Source: Trinickia dinghuensis | Lineage (GTDB): Bacteria > Pseudomonadota > Gammaproteobacteria > Burkholderiales > Burkholderiaceae | Assembly (NCBI RefSeq): GCF_003367175.1 | Contig: NZ_QRGA01000007.1 | Span: 419,060 to 483,059, forward strand | DNA: 64,000 nt | Direction of reading: 5' to 3' | Shown: positions 1 through 12,529 of the stretch, one piece after another | Layout: the number at the start of each line of letters is the position of its first letter | Position numbering within the stretch: the first letter of the stretch is position 1 | Program-made: the position numbers and the translations under genes | The notes under the pieces: generated by a model | Databases searched by the model: none | What the model was told of the DNA's origin: nothing | What the model saw: only the letters and a program-made list of their open reading frames with translations

Positions 1-400
1 GGCGTATCGATTTCACGGCGTCGAGCACATAGCCGAGGGTGGACTCGATATCGGGCACCCGCAGACGGGCGACGTCTTGCTCCGTCCGCACGGGATGCGC
101 GAACCGGGGGCCCTCGCCGGCGGCGAACGACAATCCCAGGCCCATCGCGTCAGGCACGGTGAGGATGTCCGAAAACAGAATAGCGGCATCGAGCGGGAAA
201 CGCTCCAGCGGCTGCAGCGTGACCTCGGTCGCGTAATCGGGGTTCTTGGCCAAGCCGAGGAAACTGCCGGCACGGCCGCGCGTGGCGTTGTATTCGGGCA
301 GATAACGGCCCGCCTGGCGCATGAGCCAAATCGGGGTGTAATCGGTCGGCTCGCGCAGCAGCGCGCGCAGGAACGTATCGTTGAGCAGGGTCGAAGGCAC
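1..400 (-). CDS. hemE: Uroporphyrinogen decarboxylase, N-terminal part (cut by window edge)
   Basis: HemE decarboxylates uroporphyrinogen III to coproporphyrinogen III in cytoplasmic haem synthesis. Only the first 133 codons lie in the window. The translation contains the family-defining N-terminal motif [14 protein letters not shown], followed by [17 protein letters not shown], the substrate-pocket region with the catalytic Asp of the FSDIL segment. The start is a GTG at 398-400: an in-frame stop lies a short way upstream, no ATG is available, and the next residues ([22 protein letters not shown]) begin where HemE proteins normally begin. I see no strong Shine-Dalgarno. The gene diverges from the pheC-like gene across about 200 bp. 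Confidence 0.93.
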   Translation of the reverse strand, partial: MPSTLLNDTFLRALLREPTDYTPIWLMRQAGRYLPEYNATRGRAGSFLGLAKNPDYATEVTLQPLERFPLDAAILFSDILTVPDAMGLGLSFAAGEGPRFAHPVRTEQDVARLRVPDIESTLGYVLDAVKSIR

Positions 401-604
401 GTCGGACTTGAAGGCAAGGCGAAGAAGAACGCTATTTTACCGGACGCTCGCGTCTCCAACGCGTCGCATACCGGCCTTCAGAGTGCGCCGGGAAAGGCCT
501 GCGCCATTTTGGCGCAGCTATTATCGAACGCGTTGCGGCATCCGGCCGGCCTCGGCTGACCGGTCCGCTCTCGAAATACAACGTCAAAGCACAAAGGGGA
601 TCTC

Positions 605-1417
605 ATGAAAAAGAACCGGCTAGCGCGCAAGGCGATCGGTGCGATTGCGCTAACGGCCTCCTGCCTTGGCACAGCGTTCGGGCAAACGAGCGGCGCCGCG
701 CCGGCCGCGGCGTCGAGTTCGAGGCTGGACGCCGTCATCGCGCGCGGCACGCTGCGCGTGTGCACGACGGGCGACTACAAGCCCTACTCGTTCCTCAAGA
801 GCGACGGCACGTTCGAAGGGATCGACATCGACATGGCCGAATCGTTGGCGAAGTCGCTGGGCGTGAAGGCCGAGTACGTGAAGACGACGTGGTCGCACTT
901 GATGGACGACTTCCTCGCGAAATGCGACATCGCCGTGGGCGGCGTCTCGACCTCCCTCGAGCGCCAGAAGCACGTGTATTTCACACAGCCGTACATGATC
1001 GACGGCAAAACGCCGATCACGCGCTGCGCCGACGTCGGCAAGTACCAGACGCTCGCGCAGATCGACCAGCCGTCGACGCGCGTGATCGTCAATCCCGGCG
1101 GCACGAACGATCGCTTCGCGAAGCAGTACCTCACGCATGCGAAGGTCACGGTCTACCCCGACAACGTCACGATCTTCAAGCAGATCCTCGACGGGAAGGC
1201 CGACGTCATGGTGACCGACGCGTCGGAGACGCTGCTGCAGCAAAAGCTCAATCCGGGCCTCTGCTCGGTGCATCCCGACAAGCCCTTCCAGTACGGAGAA
1301 AAGGCCTACATGCTGCCGCCGGGGGACGTGACGTTCCAGCAATACGTCGATCAGTGGCTGCACCTCGCGCGTGCAACAGGCGAATTTCAGTCGATTTCGG
1401 ACAAATGGCTCAAGTGA
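605..1417 (+). CDS. pheC: Periplasmic cyclohexadienyl dehydratase (PheC type)
   Basis: This 270-residue protein has a signal peptide (MKKN...ALTASCLGTAFGQ) and a type II periplasmic binding-protein fold. The body resembles Pseudomonas PheC, the periplasmic enzyme converting prephenate or arogenate to phenylpyruvate or phenylalanine, rather than a plain amino-acid binding protein. Shared blocks are TTGDYKPYSF, SLERQKHVYFTQPYM, DGKTPITRC, IVNPGGTNDRFAKQYL, VHPDNVTIF-like YPDNVTIFKQILDGKAD, and TDASE with Glu208 where PheC carries a functionally important Glu. No ABC permease or ATPase lies beside it, which also favours an enzyme. The start ATG follows AAAGGGGATCTC. It converges on the CoA-binding protein gene. 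The alternative is a solute-binding protein of unknown ligand. Confidence 0.8.
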   Translation: MKKNRLARKAIGAIALTASCLGTAFGQTSGAAPAAASSSRLDAVIARGTLRVCTTGDYKPYSFLKSDGTFEGIDIDMAESLAKSLGVKAEYVKTTWSHLMDDFLAKCDIAVGGVSTSLERQKHVYFTQPYMIDGKTPITRCADVGKYQTLAQIDQPSTRVIVNPGGTNDRFAKQYLTHAKVTVYPDNVTIFKQILDGKADVMVTDASETLLQQKLNPGLCSVHPDKPFQYGEKAYMLPPGDVTFQQYVDQWLHLARATGEFQSISDKWLK

Positions 1418-1456
1418 TGTGACAACGGTAATAAAGCTAAAACTGGAGCGAGCGAT

Positions 1457-1486
1457 GCGCCGAGCCGATCGAAATCGGCCCGGCGC
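1457..1486. terminator. Hairpin between convergent genes
   Basis: Two 13-nt arms (1457-1469 and 1474-1486) pair at 12 of 13 positions around a CGAA loop, between the convergent pheC-like and CoA-binding genes. There is no U-tract on either strand, so it may be only a weak or Rho-assisted bidirectional terminator. Confidence 0.4.
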
Positions 1487-1495
1487 GAGGGCGGC

Positions 1496-1975
1496 TCAGT
1501 CGGGCACGCGCGGTGCCGGCGCATTGGCGCGATGCGTCGTGCCGAACAGCCGCTCATGCTCGACCTTCACGCAGACGTTCATCGCGACATCGAGGCCCGC
1601 GGCGTTCGCACGCGCGACCGCCTCGTCGTTGACGACGCCCACTTGCAGCCACAGCGATTTCGCGCCGATCGCGATCGCTTGGTCCGCGATGTCCGCCGCC
1701 TGCGCGGGCCGACGAAACACGTCGACCATCTCGATGGCGGCGCCTTCCTGCGCGAGCGCCTGCGCGGCATCGGCCAGCGAAGCGTAGCAACGCTGGCCGA
1801 GCACGCCGACGGTGTCGTTGGCATACGCCGGATTCACGGGCACGATGCGATAGCCGTGCGACTGCATGTAGGCGGCCACCGAGTGGCTCGGGCGGTACGC
1901 ATGCGTGGACAAACCGACCACGGCGATCACGCGGTCGCGGCCGAGGATGCGTTTGAGGGTCTCGGACTCGTTCAT
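1496..1975 (-). CDS. CoA-binding domain protein (YccU-like)
   Basis: A 159-residue cytoplasmic protein made of a single Rossmann-like CoA-binding domain. It has VIAVVGLSTHAYRPSHSVAAYM at the N-terminus, RIVPVNPAY, and a C-terminal LWLQVGVVNDEAV segment followed by MNVCVKVEHERL; this order is typical of the YccU/DUF-type CoA_binding_2 family. The role is not established for most family members. The start used is MNESETLK at 1975; the upstream 14 codons of the open frame show no conservation pattern. Its neighbours give no functional link. Confidence 0.82.
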   Translation of the reverse strand: MNESETLKRILGRDRVIAVVGLSTHAYRPSHSVAAYMQSHGYRIVPVNPAYANDTVGVLGQRCYASLADAAQALAQEGAAIEMVDVFRRPAQAADIADQAIAIGAKSLWLQVGVVNDEAVARANAAGLDVAMNVCVKVEHERLFGTTHRANAPAPRVPD

Positions 1976-2194
1976 TGTGTTGCCACGTCGATGGGTAAAA
2001 ATTGTCGGCACGCGCAAGACTCGGTCAGATACACGCGCGGCGTGCGAGCGGGAAGGGGCATCTTAAGCCCGCAATTCCCTAGACGAAACCCATTCATGCT
2101 ATTTTCTCGATAAATTACTGAGACACTATTCACGCGGCATTTCACTTCTTGCCGTTAATCGGAAATAGTGACTTAATTGATCCCAAGATCGTGT

Positions 2195-2224
2195 AAAAAA
2201 TCCCGCAACGCCTTATTGGGCGGG
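2195..2224 (-). terminator. Rho-independent terminator after the small ORF
   Basis: Read on the minus strand, CCCGC (2220-2224) pairs with GCGGG (2202-2206) and is followed by A and six T (2195-2200). Within the loop AACGCC/GGCGTT can pair as an alternative stem. It overlaps the stop codon of the small ORF 2213-2428, which argues that a transcript ends there. Confidence 0.55.
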
Positions 2225-2428
2225 CGTTACAACCTGAAACACTTTGTTACCGCGTCCTTTTGGCAATTCGCCCACAATGCCCTCAACGGTTTCAACACGG
2301 ATGTGTCTTCGCTTGGGCTGGTCGAATAGATCGTAGCAATGCCCGAGCCGATAGGTTACCGAGTCATTTCGGGCATCTCTGTTGGAGTCGTTGTCGATGC
2401 GCGTCAGTTCGTTTGTCGTGATGTGCAC
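2213..2428 (-). CDS. Orphan small protein (71 aa), function unknown
   Basis: I do not recognise this protein. The 71 codons begin with GTG preceded at three bases by AAGGAG and end at a TAA overlapped by a hairpin with a T-tract. The peptide (starting VHITTNELTRIDNDS, ending KGRGNKVFQVVTPAQ) is hydrophilic, rich in Asp, Asn and Arg, and has no signal peptide or membrane segment. A beta-type C-terminal segment (RHIRVETVEGIVGELPKG) looks like ordinary coding sequence. Base composition is clearly more AT-rich than the flanks, so this may be acquired or phage-derived. The open frame runs upstream without a better start. The short SD spacing is a weakness. Confidence 0.4.
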   Translation of the reverse strand: MHITTNELTRIDNDSNRDARNDSVTYRLGHCYDLFDQPKRRHIRVETVEGIVGELPKGRGNKVFQVVTPAQ

Positions 2429-2476
2429 CGGCTCCTTCGTTGGTCTCCTCGCGCTAACCCCGTAGCGTGTGGTTTT

Positions 2477-2507
2477 TAGCGGGCTATCAAGCCCGCTTTT
2501 TTTTTCC
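2477..2507 (+). terminator. Strong plus-strand terminator with no obvious gene
   Basis: AGCGGGC, loop TATCAA, GCCCGCT, then at least eight T on the plus strand. No plus-strand gene reads into it; the nearest plus-strand CDS (pheC) ends about 1 kb upstream beyond convergent genes. It may end a small RNA or be the remnant of a lost element. Confidence 0.7.
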
Positions 2508-2567
2508 GTAATCCGGAGTTGGCGGTTTAGTGCTGACTTCGGTCCTGTGCAAAGCTCATCCGGAGTC

Positions 2568-2593
2568 GGTGCTGCAGTACTTACTGCAGCACC
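2568..2593. repeat. Perfect 12-bp inverted repeat with 2-nt spacer
   Basis: GGTGCTGCAGTA (2568-2579), CT, TACTGCAGCACC (2582-2593). It lies in the AT-richer patch just downstream of the acyl-CoA synthetase stop. It could be that gene's terminator stem (no T-tract), a protein binding site, or a recombination relic. Confidence 0.8.
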
Positions 2594-2637
2594 ACGCAGA
2601 GTTCCACCTCCGATCCGGTACGAAGCGCCAACGCACA

Positions 2638-4356
2638 TTAGCGCTCGCCCTTGAGTTCCTCGATCATCCGCTCGCGCATGACGAACTTCTGCACCTTGCC
2701 GGTCACCGTCATCGGCATCTCCTCGACGAAACGGATGTAGCGCGGCACCTTATAGTGTGCAATCTGCCCTTGGCAATAGGCCCTGACTTCCTCCTCGGTC
2801 AGCTGCTCGCCGGGACGCGTGACGATCCACGCACACACCTCCTCGCCGTACTTCTCGTCGGGCACGCCGAACACCTGCACGCTCTGAACCTTAGGATGCC
2901 TAAATAGAAACTCTTCCACTTCACGCGGGTAGACGTTCTCGCCGCCGCGAATGAGCATGTCCTTCAAGCGGCCGACGATGTTGCAATAACCTTGCGCATC
3001 GATCGTCGCCAGATCGCCCGTGCGCATCCAGCCGTCGACGATCGCCTCTCGCGTCCGCGGCTCGTCGTCCCAGTATCCGCGCATGACCGAATAGCCGCGC
3101 GTCCACAACTCGCCCGTTTCGCCCACGGGCACCGTGTTGCCCATCGCATCGACGACTTTCGCTTCCAAGTGAGGCGCGATGCGCCCTACCGTCGACGTTC
3201 TTTGTTCGAGCGGATCGTCGGTCGCGCTCTGGAACGAGACGGGGCTCGTCTCCGTCATGCCGTAGGCGATCGTGATCTCCGACAAATGCATGCGCGCGAC
3301 GACGCGCTTCATCGTCTCGATCGGGCACGGCGAGCCGGCCATGATGCCGGTGCGCAGCGTCGAGAGATCGAATTTCGCGAAGTCGGGGTGATCGAGCTCG
3401 GCGATGAACATCGTCGGCACGCCATGCAGGGCCGTGCAGCGCTCGTCGGCCACGGCGGCCAGCGTCGACGCCGGCTCGAACGCCTCGCCCGGAAACACCA
3501 TCTTCGCGCCCGTCGACACGCTCGCGAGCACGGCGAGCACCATGCCGAAGCAATGATAGAGCGGCACCGGAATGCACAGAGCGTCAGCCTCGGTAAAACG
3601 CATCGCCATCGCGATATAGCGGGCGTTGTTGACGACATTGCGATGCGTGAGCGTCGCGCCCTTCGGGTTGCCCGTGGTGCCGCTCGTGAATTGGATGTTG
3701 ATCGCGTCGAGTGCCGACAGCGCCGCGTCGATCGCATCGAGATCGACCGTCTCGCGCGCCACGCGCCCGGCCTCGATCAGATCGGAAAACGTCGTCATGC
3801 CCGGCGTCGACGTATCGCACATGCGCACGACGAGGCGAAGCGCCGGCAAGCGCGCCGCGCGCAGCTGCCCCGGCTCGCACTGGTCGAGTTCCGGCGCAAG
3901 CGCCTGCAGCATCTCGACATACTTCGAACTCTTGAAGCATTCGGCCGTGATGAGTGCGCAGCAGCCCGATTTGTTCAGCGCGTACTCGAGTTCGGCCAGC
4001 CGATAGGCCGGATTGACGTTGACGAGAATCGCGCCGATGCGAGCGGTCGCAAATTGCGTCAGCAGCCACTCGACCCGATTCGGCGACCAGATGCCGACGC
4101 GATCGCCGCGCTTGATGCCGTTCGACGCCAAACCGGCCGCGAGCACGTCGACTTCGTCGGCGAACTCGCGCCACGTCCATCGAATGCCCTGATCCCGGAA
4201 CACGACGGCCGGGCGGTCCGGAAAGCGTGCCGCCGTGCTCTGCAAGAGCTGGCCGATCGTCGCTTCACTGAGCGCGATGTCGGTCGCGCCGCGCACGTAC
4301 GAGAGACCATTGATCGGCGCAATGAGAGCGCCTTCCTCAGGAAGCTGCGTCGCCAT
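2638..4356 (-). CDS. Acyl-CoA synthetase / AMP-binding protein
   Basis: A full-length (572 aa) adenylate-forming enzyme that should activate a fatty or other carboxylic acid to its CoA thioester through an acyl-AMP. All core motifs are present: P-loop [11 protein letters not shown] (223-233), YGMTETSP (365-372), WMRTGDL (443-449), [14 protein letters not shown] (471-484) and the catalytic lysine in TVTGK (Lys554). The sequence resembles the medium/long-chain FadD-like AMP-binding proteins common in Burkholderia; chain-length preference cannot be read. It stands alone, with the atp operon terminator upstream and the AT-richer patch downstream. No signal peptide is present. Confidence 0.9.
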   Translation of the reverse strand: MATQLPEEGALIAPINGLSYVRGATDIALSEATIGQLLQSTAARFPDRPAVVFRDQGIRWTWREFADEVDVLAAGLASNGIKRGDRVGIWSPNRVEWLLTQFATARIGAILVNVNPAYRLAELEYALNKSGCCALITAECFKSSKYVEMLQALAPELDQCEPGQLRAARLPALRLVVRMCDTSTPGMTTFSDLIEAGRVARETVDLDAIDAALSALDAINIQFTSGTTGNPKGATLTHRNVVNNARYIAMAMRFTEADALCIPVPLYHCFGMVLAVLASVSTGAKMVFPGEAFEPASTLAAVADERCTALHGVPTMFIAELDHPDFAKFDLSTLRTGIMAGSPCPIETMKRVVARMHLSEITIAYGMTETSPVSFQSATDDPLEQRTSTVGRIAPHLEAKVVDAMGNTVPVGETGELWTRGYSVMRGYWDDEPRTREAIVDGWMRTGDLATIDAQGYCNIVGRLKDMLIRGGENVYPREVEEFLFRHPKVQSVQVFGVPDEKYGEEVCAWIVTRPGEQLTEEEVRAYCQGQIAHYKVPRYIRFVEEMPMTVTGKVQKFVMRERMIEELKGER

Positions 4357-4511
4357 CTCGATGTCTCCGTGTTCTTAGAAAATTTTGCCGAAAGATTGTG
4401 CCACCGAGCGCGACTCTCTCGCATCAAGTCTTACCCGCAGCCCGCTTTCGATGGATGCCAGGAGCGACCGGCGCCGGTGCTTCTTCACTGTACGCGCGCT
4501 CCCCTCCACGC

Positions 4512-4546
4512 AAAAGAAAACGCCGCTGGGCGATCACCGAGCGGCG
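4512..4546 (-). terminator. atp operon terminator
   Basis: On the minus strand CGCCGCT (4540-4546) pairs with AGCGGCG (4521-4527) and is followed by TTTTCTTTT. It lies about 80 bp after the atpC stop, so it is the natural end of the atpIBEFHAGDC transcript. Confidence 0.85.
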
Positions 4547-4624
4547 TTAAAGATCCTACTATTCGCATTGTTTCGAACACGCGCCGATCGCGGCGCGACA
4601 GGCGGGCGCGTTCGAGCGCGTTCG

Positions 4625-5053
4625 TTAGCGGCGTTCCGAGCGCAGCTTGCGCAAACGGGCAATCGCGGCGAGCTGCGCTGTGGCGTAGGCCAACTCGGCT
4701 TGCGCCGTCGCGTACTCGATGTTCGAGCCCGAGTTTTGCATGGCTTCCTCGGCGCGCTTGCGCGCCTGATCGGCCTTCGCTTCGTCGAGATCCTGACCGC
4801 GAATCGCCGTATCGGCGAGCACGGTCACGGCACCCGGCTGCACTTCGAGAATGCCGCCGGCAACAAACACGAACTCTTCTTCGCCGTTTTCGGCCTCGAT
4901 GCGCACGGCACCGGGACGAATCCGCGTGATGAGCGGCGTGTGACCCGGCAAGATGCCGAGTTCGCCGGCCTCGCCCGGCAGCGCGACGAATTTCGCCATG
5001 CCCGAGAAGATCTGCTCTTCCGCGCTGACGACGTCTACTTTGATGGTTGCCAT
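4625..5053 (-). CDS. atpC: ATP synthase epsilon subunit
   Basis: Epsilon is part of the central rotor stalk of F1 and inhibits ATP hydrolysis. The protein (142 aa) has the beta-sandwich N-terminal domain ([38 protein letters not shown]) and a helical C-terminal hairpin ([15 protein letters not shown]...LRKLRSERR). The start MATIKVDVV at 5053 matches the family; six extra upstream codons were discarded. It is the last gene of the operon, about 130 bp after atpD and followed by a clear terminator. Confidence 0.97.
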   Translation of the reverse strand: MATIKVDVVSAEEQIFSGMAKFVALPGEAGELGILPGHTPLITRIRPGAVRIEAENGEEEFVFVAGGILEVQPGAVTVLADTAIRGQDLDEAKADQARKRAEEAMQNSGSNIEYATAQAELAYATAQLAAIARLRKLRSERR

Positions 5054-5182
5054 GTCTTTCGTCCCATGCAAGGCTGGTTGAGCGCATTAGAGGGCGCCGA
5101 TGCGGCTCGTCGATATCGATACATCGCACGTATCGACAAAGACAAGACGCGTGGCCGGCGCCCGCTGCGTAACACCCGACCG

Positions 5183-6595
<1,413 letters not shown>

Positions 6596-6647
6596 TCAAT
6601 TCTTCACTCGCGCAACGGGCGCTGAGGACGGTTCGTTCCGACTCGCG

Positions 6648-7523
6648 TTACACCGCGGCGGCACCGCCCACGATTTCCGACAGTTCCTTCGTAATCGCGG
6701 CCTGGCGGCTCTTGTTGTAGACGAGCTGCAACTCGCTGATCACCGTCTTCGCGTTGTCCGACGCGGCCTTCATCGCGACCATGCGCGCCGATTGCTCGGA
6801 CGCCATGTTTTCCGCGACGGCCTGATACACGAGCGCCTCGACGTAGCGAACGAGCAGCTCGTCGACGACGGCTTGCGCGTCGGGTTCGTAGATGTAGTCC
6901 CATGCCGACTTCGGCGTCGTCTCATCCGTCTCGAAGTGCTCCGCCGACAGCGGCAGCAGCTGCTCGATCACGGGCTCTTGCTTCATCGTGTTGACGAAGC
7001 GCGTGTATGCGAGATACACCGCCGAAACCTTGCCTTCCGAGTACAGATCGAGCTGCACCTTCACCGCGCCGATCAGCTTTTCGAGGTGCGGCGTATCGCC
7101 GAGCTGCACGACGTGCGAGACGACCTTCGCGCGGACGCGATTCAAGAAGCCGAGACCCTTGCCGCCGATTGCCGTGGCTTCGAGGGTTTGGCCTTTCTGC
7201 TCGAGCTCCTTGAACTTGCCCACGGTCGCGCGCAGCACGTTCGTGTTCATGCCGCCGCACAGACCTTTATCGGTCGTGACGAGGATGATGCCGGCCGCTT
7301 TCGCGCCTTCGTTCGACACCATGAACGGGTGACGATACTCGGGGTTCGCGCGGCTCATGTGCGCGGCGATGTCGCGGACCTTGTCGGCATACGGACGAGC
7401 AGCGCGCATGCGCTCCTGAGCGCGGCGCATCTTCGATGCGGCCACCATCTCCATCGCCTTGGTGATCTTTCGCGTGTTTTGCACGCTCTTGATCTTGCCG
7501 CGGATTTCCTTCATTCCAGCCAT
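6648..7523 (-). CDS. atpG: ATP synthase gamma subunit
   Basis: The rotor shaft of F1 (291 aa). The N-terminal helix [33 protein letters not shown] and the C-terminal helix ([36 protein letters not shown]) form the asymmetric coiled coil that turns inside alpha3beta3; both are intact. It lies between atpA and atpD with a gap of about 70 bp to atpD. Confidence 0.97.
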   Translation of the reverse strand: MAGMKEIRGKIKSVQNTRKITKAMEMVAASKMRRAQERMRAARPYADKVRDIAAHMSRANPEYRHPFMVSNEGAKAAGIILVTTDKGLCGGMNTNVLRATVGKFKELEQKGQTLEATAIGGKGLGFLNRVRAKVVSHVVQLGDTPHLEKLIGAVKVQLDLYSEGKVSAVYLAYTRFVNTMKQEPVIEQLLPLSAEHFETDETTPKSAWDYIYEPDAQAVVDELLVRYVEALVYQAVAENMASEQSARMVAMKAASDNAKTVISELQLVYNKSRQAAITKELSEIVGGAAAV

Positions 7524-7668
7524 TGCTTGCTCCTTTGCCCGCCTGTGTTAGCGCTTCAGCGCTTACTCAGGCGCCATGCATAGCTGATCGAAGCAGCGCT
7601 CGCGTCGTTAAAACGGCTTCTCTTCGTTAGAACGCCGCGCTCACCGCTTCAAGGTCCCTATGCCTCGA

Positions 7669-9210
<1,542 letters not shown>

Positions 9211-9262
9211 TATTCGCTCCTGATGTTCAATTCTGTTGCGTGCCGTGCGCGTGCGTGCCGCT

Positions 9263-9802
9263 TTACGCGGTCAGCGCCGAGCGCATGTCGGCGAGCCGTG
9301 CGCGAACCGAGGTGTCGAGCACTTCGTCGCCGACGGTGACGCGCACGCCCCCGATCAGCGAAGCATCGACGTCGACCGTCGGCTTGAGCTTGCGCCCAAA
9401 CTTGCGCTCGAGGCTCGCGACGAGATCGGCGAGCTGGGCGTCTTGCAGCGGGAACGCGCTGACGATCTGCGCGTCGGCCGCGCCTTCGCGAGCGTTTTTC
9501 AGTTCGTCGAACTGGACGGCGATTTCGGGCAGCAGCGAGAGACGGTGATTGTCGACCAGCATCTGCACGAAGTTCTTGGCTTGCGGCGAGTCCGTAAGCG
9601 GCGACTTCGCTGCGGCGAGCAGCAGGTCGACGACCTGTGCGCGGCTCACCTTCGGGCTCGAGACGACCGACATGAGCTCGGGCAGACGCGCAACCTGGCC
9701 CAGCTCCTGCACGAGAGCGGACCATGCGGCGAGGTCGCCGCCTTCAGCGACACTGAACAGCGCTTCTGCGTACGGACGGGCGATGGTTGCAAGTTCGGCC
9801 AT
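9263..9802 (-). CDS. atpH: ATP synthase delta subunit
   Basis: Delta (179 aa) caps the alpha3beta3 head and holds the peripheral stalk. The N-terminal helical domain ([16 protein letters not shown]) and the C-terminal segment ([35 protein letters not shown]) are both intact. Its start is 2 bp after the atpF stop, so the two are probably translationally coupled. Confidence 0.97.
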   Translation of the reverse strand: MAELATIARPYAEALFSVAEGGDLAAWSALVQELGQVARLPELMSVVSSPKVSRAQVVDLLLAAAKSPLTDSPQAKNFVQMLVDNHRLSLLPEIAVQFDELKNAREGAADAQIVSAFPLQDAQLADLVASLERKFGRKLKPTVDVDASLIGGVRVTVGDEVLDTSVRARLADMRSALTA

Positions 9803-9804
9803 GA

Positions 9805-10275
9805 TCAGAGCTCGGCTTTCAGTTGATTGAGCAGTTGGGCGTGCGCCGCCTGATCGACTTCGCGCTTCAGGATCTGCTCAGCGCCCTTGACCGCCAGCGT
9901 CGCCACCTCGGCACGCAGCGTTTCGCGCGCCTTCACGACTTGGTTGTCGGCTTCGGCTTTCGCCTGAGCGATGATGCGCGCGGCTTCCGCTTGTGCGTTG
10001 GCCTTGATTTCCTCGGCCACGGAAAGCGCGCGCTTTTCGGCGTCGGCAATACGCTGCTGACCGTCGTTGCGCGCTTGCGCGAGTTCCTGATCGACGCGCT
10101 TGTGCGCCGCCTCGAGTTCGGTCTTGCCCTTTTCCGCGGCGGCGAGGCCGTCGGCGATCTTCTTCGCGCGCTCGTCGAGTGCGTGGACCATCGGCGGCCA
10201 CACGAACTTCATCACGAACCACGCGAGGATCAGGAACACGACCATTTGCGCAAGCAGGGTTGCGTTGAGATTCAC
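9805..10275 (-). CDS. atpF: ATP synthase b subunit
   Basis: Peripheral stalk subunit (156 aa). One N-terminal membrane helix ([29 protein letters not shown]) is followed by a long, charged, Ala/Glu/Lys-rich helix (about 35-150) that forms the dimeric stalk. Two copies per complex are expected, since no b-prime gene is present. It lies between atpE and atpH. Confidence 0.97.
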   Translation of the reverse strand: MNLNATLLAQMVVFLILAWFVMKFVWPPMVHALDERAKKIADGLAAAEKGKTELEAAHKRVDQELAQARNDGQQRIADAEKRALSVAEEIKANAQAEAARIIAQAKAEADNQVVKARETLRAEVATLAVKGAEQILKREVDQAAHAQLLNQLKAEL

Positions 10276-10417
10276 GGTGTTTCCTTAAACGTTGCTAATT
10301 CGGAAAGTGAAACGGTAAGGCGCTCATCGACGTTACGTTCGATCAGCGCCTGGCTTGAAGCCTCCGTTTCTCCCCTGCGCCGCCCTAAAGGCCGCGGCGC
10401 ACAGTTCCCGAGGAACC

Positions 10418-10711
<294 letters not shown>

Positions 10712-10771
10712 TTAGAACTGGATTTAAAGAAACGAAAAACGAATCTGCTCGCGCAGCGACGCGCCCTTGGG

Positions 10772-11635
10772 TTAGTGCGATTCGTGCGCCTGGCCGATGT
10801 ACACGAGCGTCAGCATCATGAAGATGAACGCTTGCAACAAAACGATCAGGATGTGGAAGATCGACCACACGGTGCCTGCGATCACATGGCCCACGAAGCC
10901 GAGCACCGTCGTGTCCGCGCCGAAGGTCCAAAGGCTGCCGAGCAATGCGATGAGCAGGAACAGCAGCTCGCCCGCATACATGTTGCCGAACAGCCGCAAC
11001 GCGAGCGAAACCGTCTTGGCGACGAACTCGATGATGTTCAGTGCAAGGTTCGGGATCCACAGCAGCGGATGCGCACCGAACGGGGCCGAGATCAGCTCGT
11101 GAAAGAAGCCGCCGGGGCCCTTGATCTTCAGGTTGTAGTAGATCATCAGCACGAACACGCCGAGCGCGATGCCGAACGTGCCGTTCAGATCGGCCGTCGG
11201 GACGATGCGGTGGTGCGAGATGACGCTCGACAGGCCGAGCCAGCCGATCACGCGGCCGGGGAGATCGACGGGGATGAAATCGAGCGAGTTCATCAGCGCG
11301 ACCCAAATGAAGACGAACAGGGCGAGCGGCGCGATGAACGTGCGGTTGCCGTGGATGATCGCCTTCGATTGGTCTTCGACCATCTCGACGAGCATCTCGA
11401 TCGCGCATTGGAAGCGGCCCGGCACACCCGGGGTCGCGCCGCGAGCGGCCACCAGCAGGATGGCGATCGTCACGAAACCGCACACGAGCGACCAGAACAG
11501 CGTGTCGATGTTCAGGATGTGCATGTCGATGATCGACGTCTGGTGCGCAGTGGCGAAGTGTTGCAAGTGGTGCGCGATGTACTCGGACGGATCCAAGTGC
11601 GTGCTTTCTGTAGCTGCCATATCGTTTATTGCCAC
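10772..11635 (-). CDS. atpB: ATP synthase a subunit
   Basis: The membrane stator channel of F0 (287 aa). The conserved helix VSLALRLFGNMYAGELLFLLIALL carries the essential arginine (ALRLFGN) that faces the c-ring Asp. At least five hydrophobic helices are seen, ending TLVYIGQAHESH. It precedes atpE in the operon; the start MAINDMAATESTHLDPSEYI is the first in-frame ATG. Confidence 0.97.
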   Translation of the reverse strand: MAINDMAATESTHLDPSEYIAHHLQHFATAHQTSIIDMHILNIDTLFWSLVCGFVTIAILLVAARGATPGVPGRFQCAIEMLVEMVEDQSKAIIHGNRTFIAPLALFVFIWVALMNSLDFIPVDLPGRVIGWLGLSSVISHHRIVPTADLNGTFGIALGVFVLMIYYNLKIKGPGGFFHELISAPFGAHPLLWIPNLALNIIEFVAKTVSLALRLFGNMYAGELLFLLIALLGSLWTFGADTTVLGFVGHVIAGTVWSIFHILIVLLQAFIFMMLTLVYIGQAHESH

Positions 11636-11769
11636 CTAAATTATCGAAAAACTTTCGGTGCCCGCACGCGTGCCGCTAACACGCCGCGCGGACGCGGCGA
11701 GCGCCGGCTCGCTGCGATCATCGTCGCGCGCCGCCGGCCCCCACCGTCATCCCATTCATTCTCACCCGC

Positions 11770-12303
11770 TCACCGCAAGCCCAACGCCAGCCAGTACGTC
11801 TGCAGCGTGACGAGGAAGGTCACGAGCAGCGGCAACCACCGCACGTCGTGATACCAGACGGCCACCGCGACGAACATCGCGACCGTCACCCCCATCTTGA
11901 GCATCTCGCCGACCATCCATGTCAGGATCGATCCGGCGCCGCCCGCTCCTTTCAGACGTGCCGCGAACAACGCGCTCGGCACCCAGCAAATTGCTCCCCC
12001 CAACAAGGCCGACAGCGCAGCAGGACCCGGCGGCTTAGAAAACAGCCACCAAACCACCGTGACGACCAGGGACAAAACCAACTGCGCTATCACCACCTTG
12101 AACGGCGTGACGCGCGACGGGCGGCTCACGTCCGAACCAAAGAGCTTTTCGGCCTCGGCACGCGTGAGCGGAGCGAAATTCTTGTCTTGCTGCTCGGCAT
12201 CCCACGCATCGTCGAACGTTTCCGAACGACCGGCCGCGCGAGCTGAAGAAGGATCGTGTCGCGCGCGTTCGTCGTGCCTTGTGCTCGGCTCTCGATCCGC
12301 CAT
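11770..12303 (-). CDS. atpI: ATP synthase I protein
   Basis: A small membrane protein of the AtpI/UncI family that helps c-ring assembly. About 60 hydrophilic N-terminal residues precede four hydrophobic helices (VVIAQLVLSLVVTVVWWLF, AALSALLGGAICWVPSALFAARL, MLKMGVTVAMFVAVAVWY, PLLVTFLVTLQTYWLALG). AtpI proteins are poorly conserved, so the start is uncertain: I use MADREPSTRH (12303), with MQDRAM at 12318 as the alternative. It is the first gene of the atp operon. Confidence 0.88.
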   Translation of the reverse strand: MADREPSTRHDERARHDPSSARAAGRSETFDDAWDAEQQDKNFAPLTRAEAEKLFGSDVSRPSRVTPFKVVIAQLVLSLVVTVVWWLFSKPPGPAALSALLGGAICWVPSALFAARLKGAGGAGSILTWMVGEMLKMGVTVAMFVAVAVWYHDVRWLPLLVTFLVTLQTYWLALGLR

Positions 12304-12529
12304 CGCCCTATCCTGCAAAACCCATTTTCCAACCCGCAGCTTTCGCCGTGCTTACGGGGACGCCTAGCTAATAAATCCGGGCGATTGTAAGCGATAGTTG
12401 CAGGCGATTCAAGACTTTAGCCGCGACAAAAAACAGCTTGGAAGCGACGCCTAAGGCGGCTGCGCGGCTCGCTGATCTGACTAAACCGAAAGGCGCGGCG
12501 AACGCTTGCCGCATCGGCGCCGCCAGGGT

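Noticed and set aside
2124-2170. CACTATT ... AATAGTG inverted repeat in the AT-richer patch
   Set aside because: Seven-base arms 33 bp apart, likely chance in AT-richer DNA.
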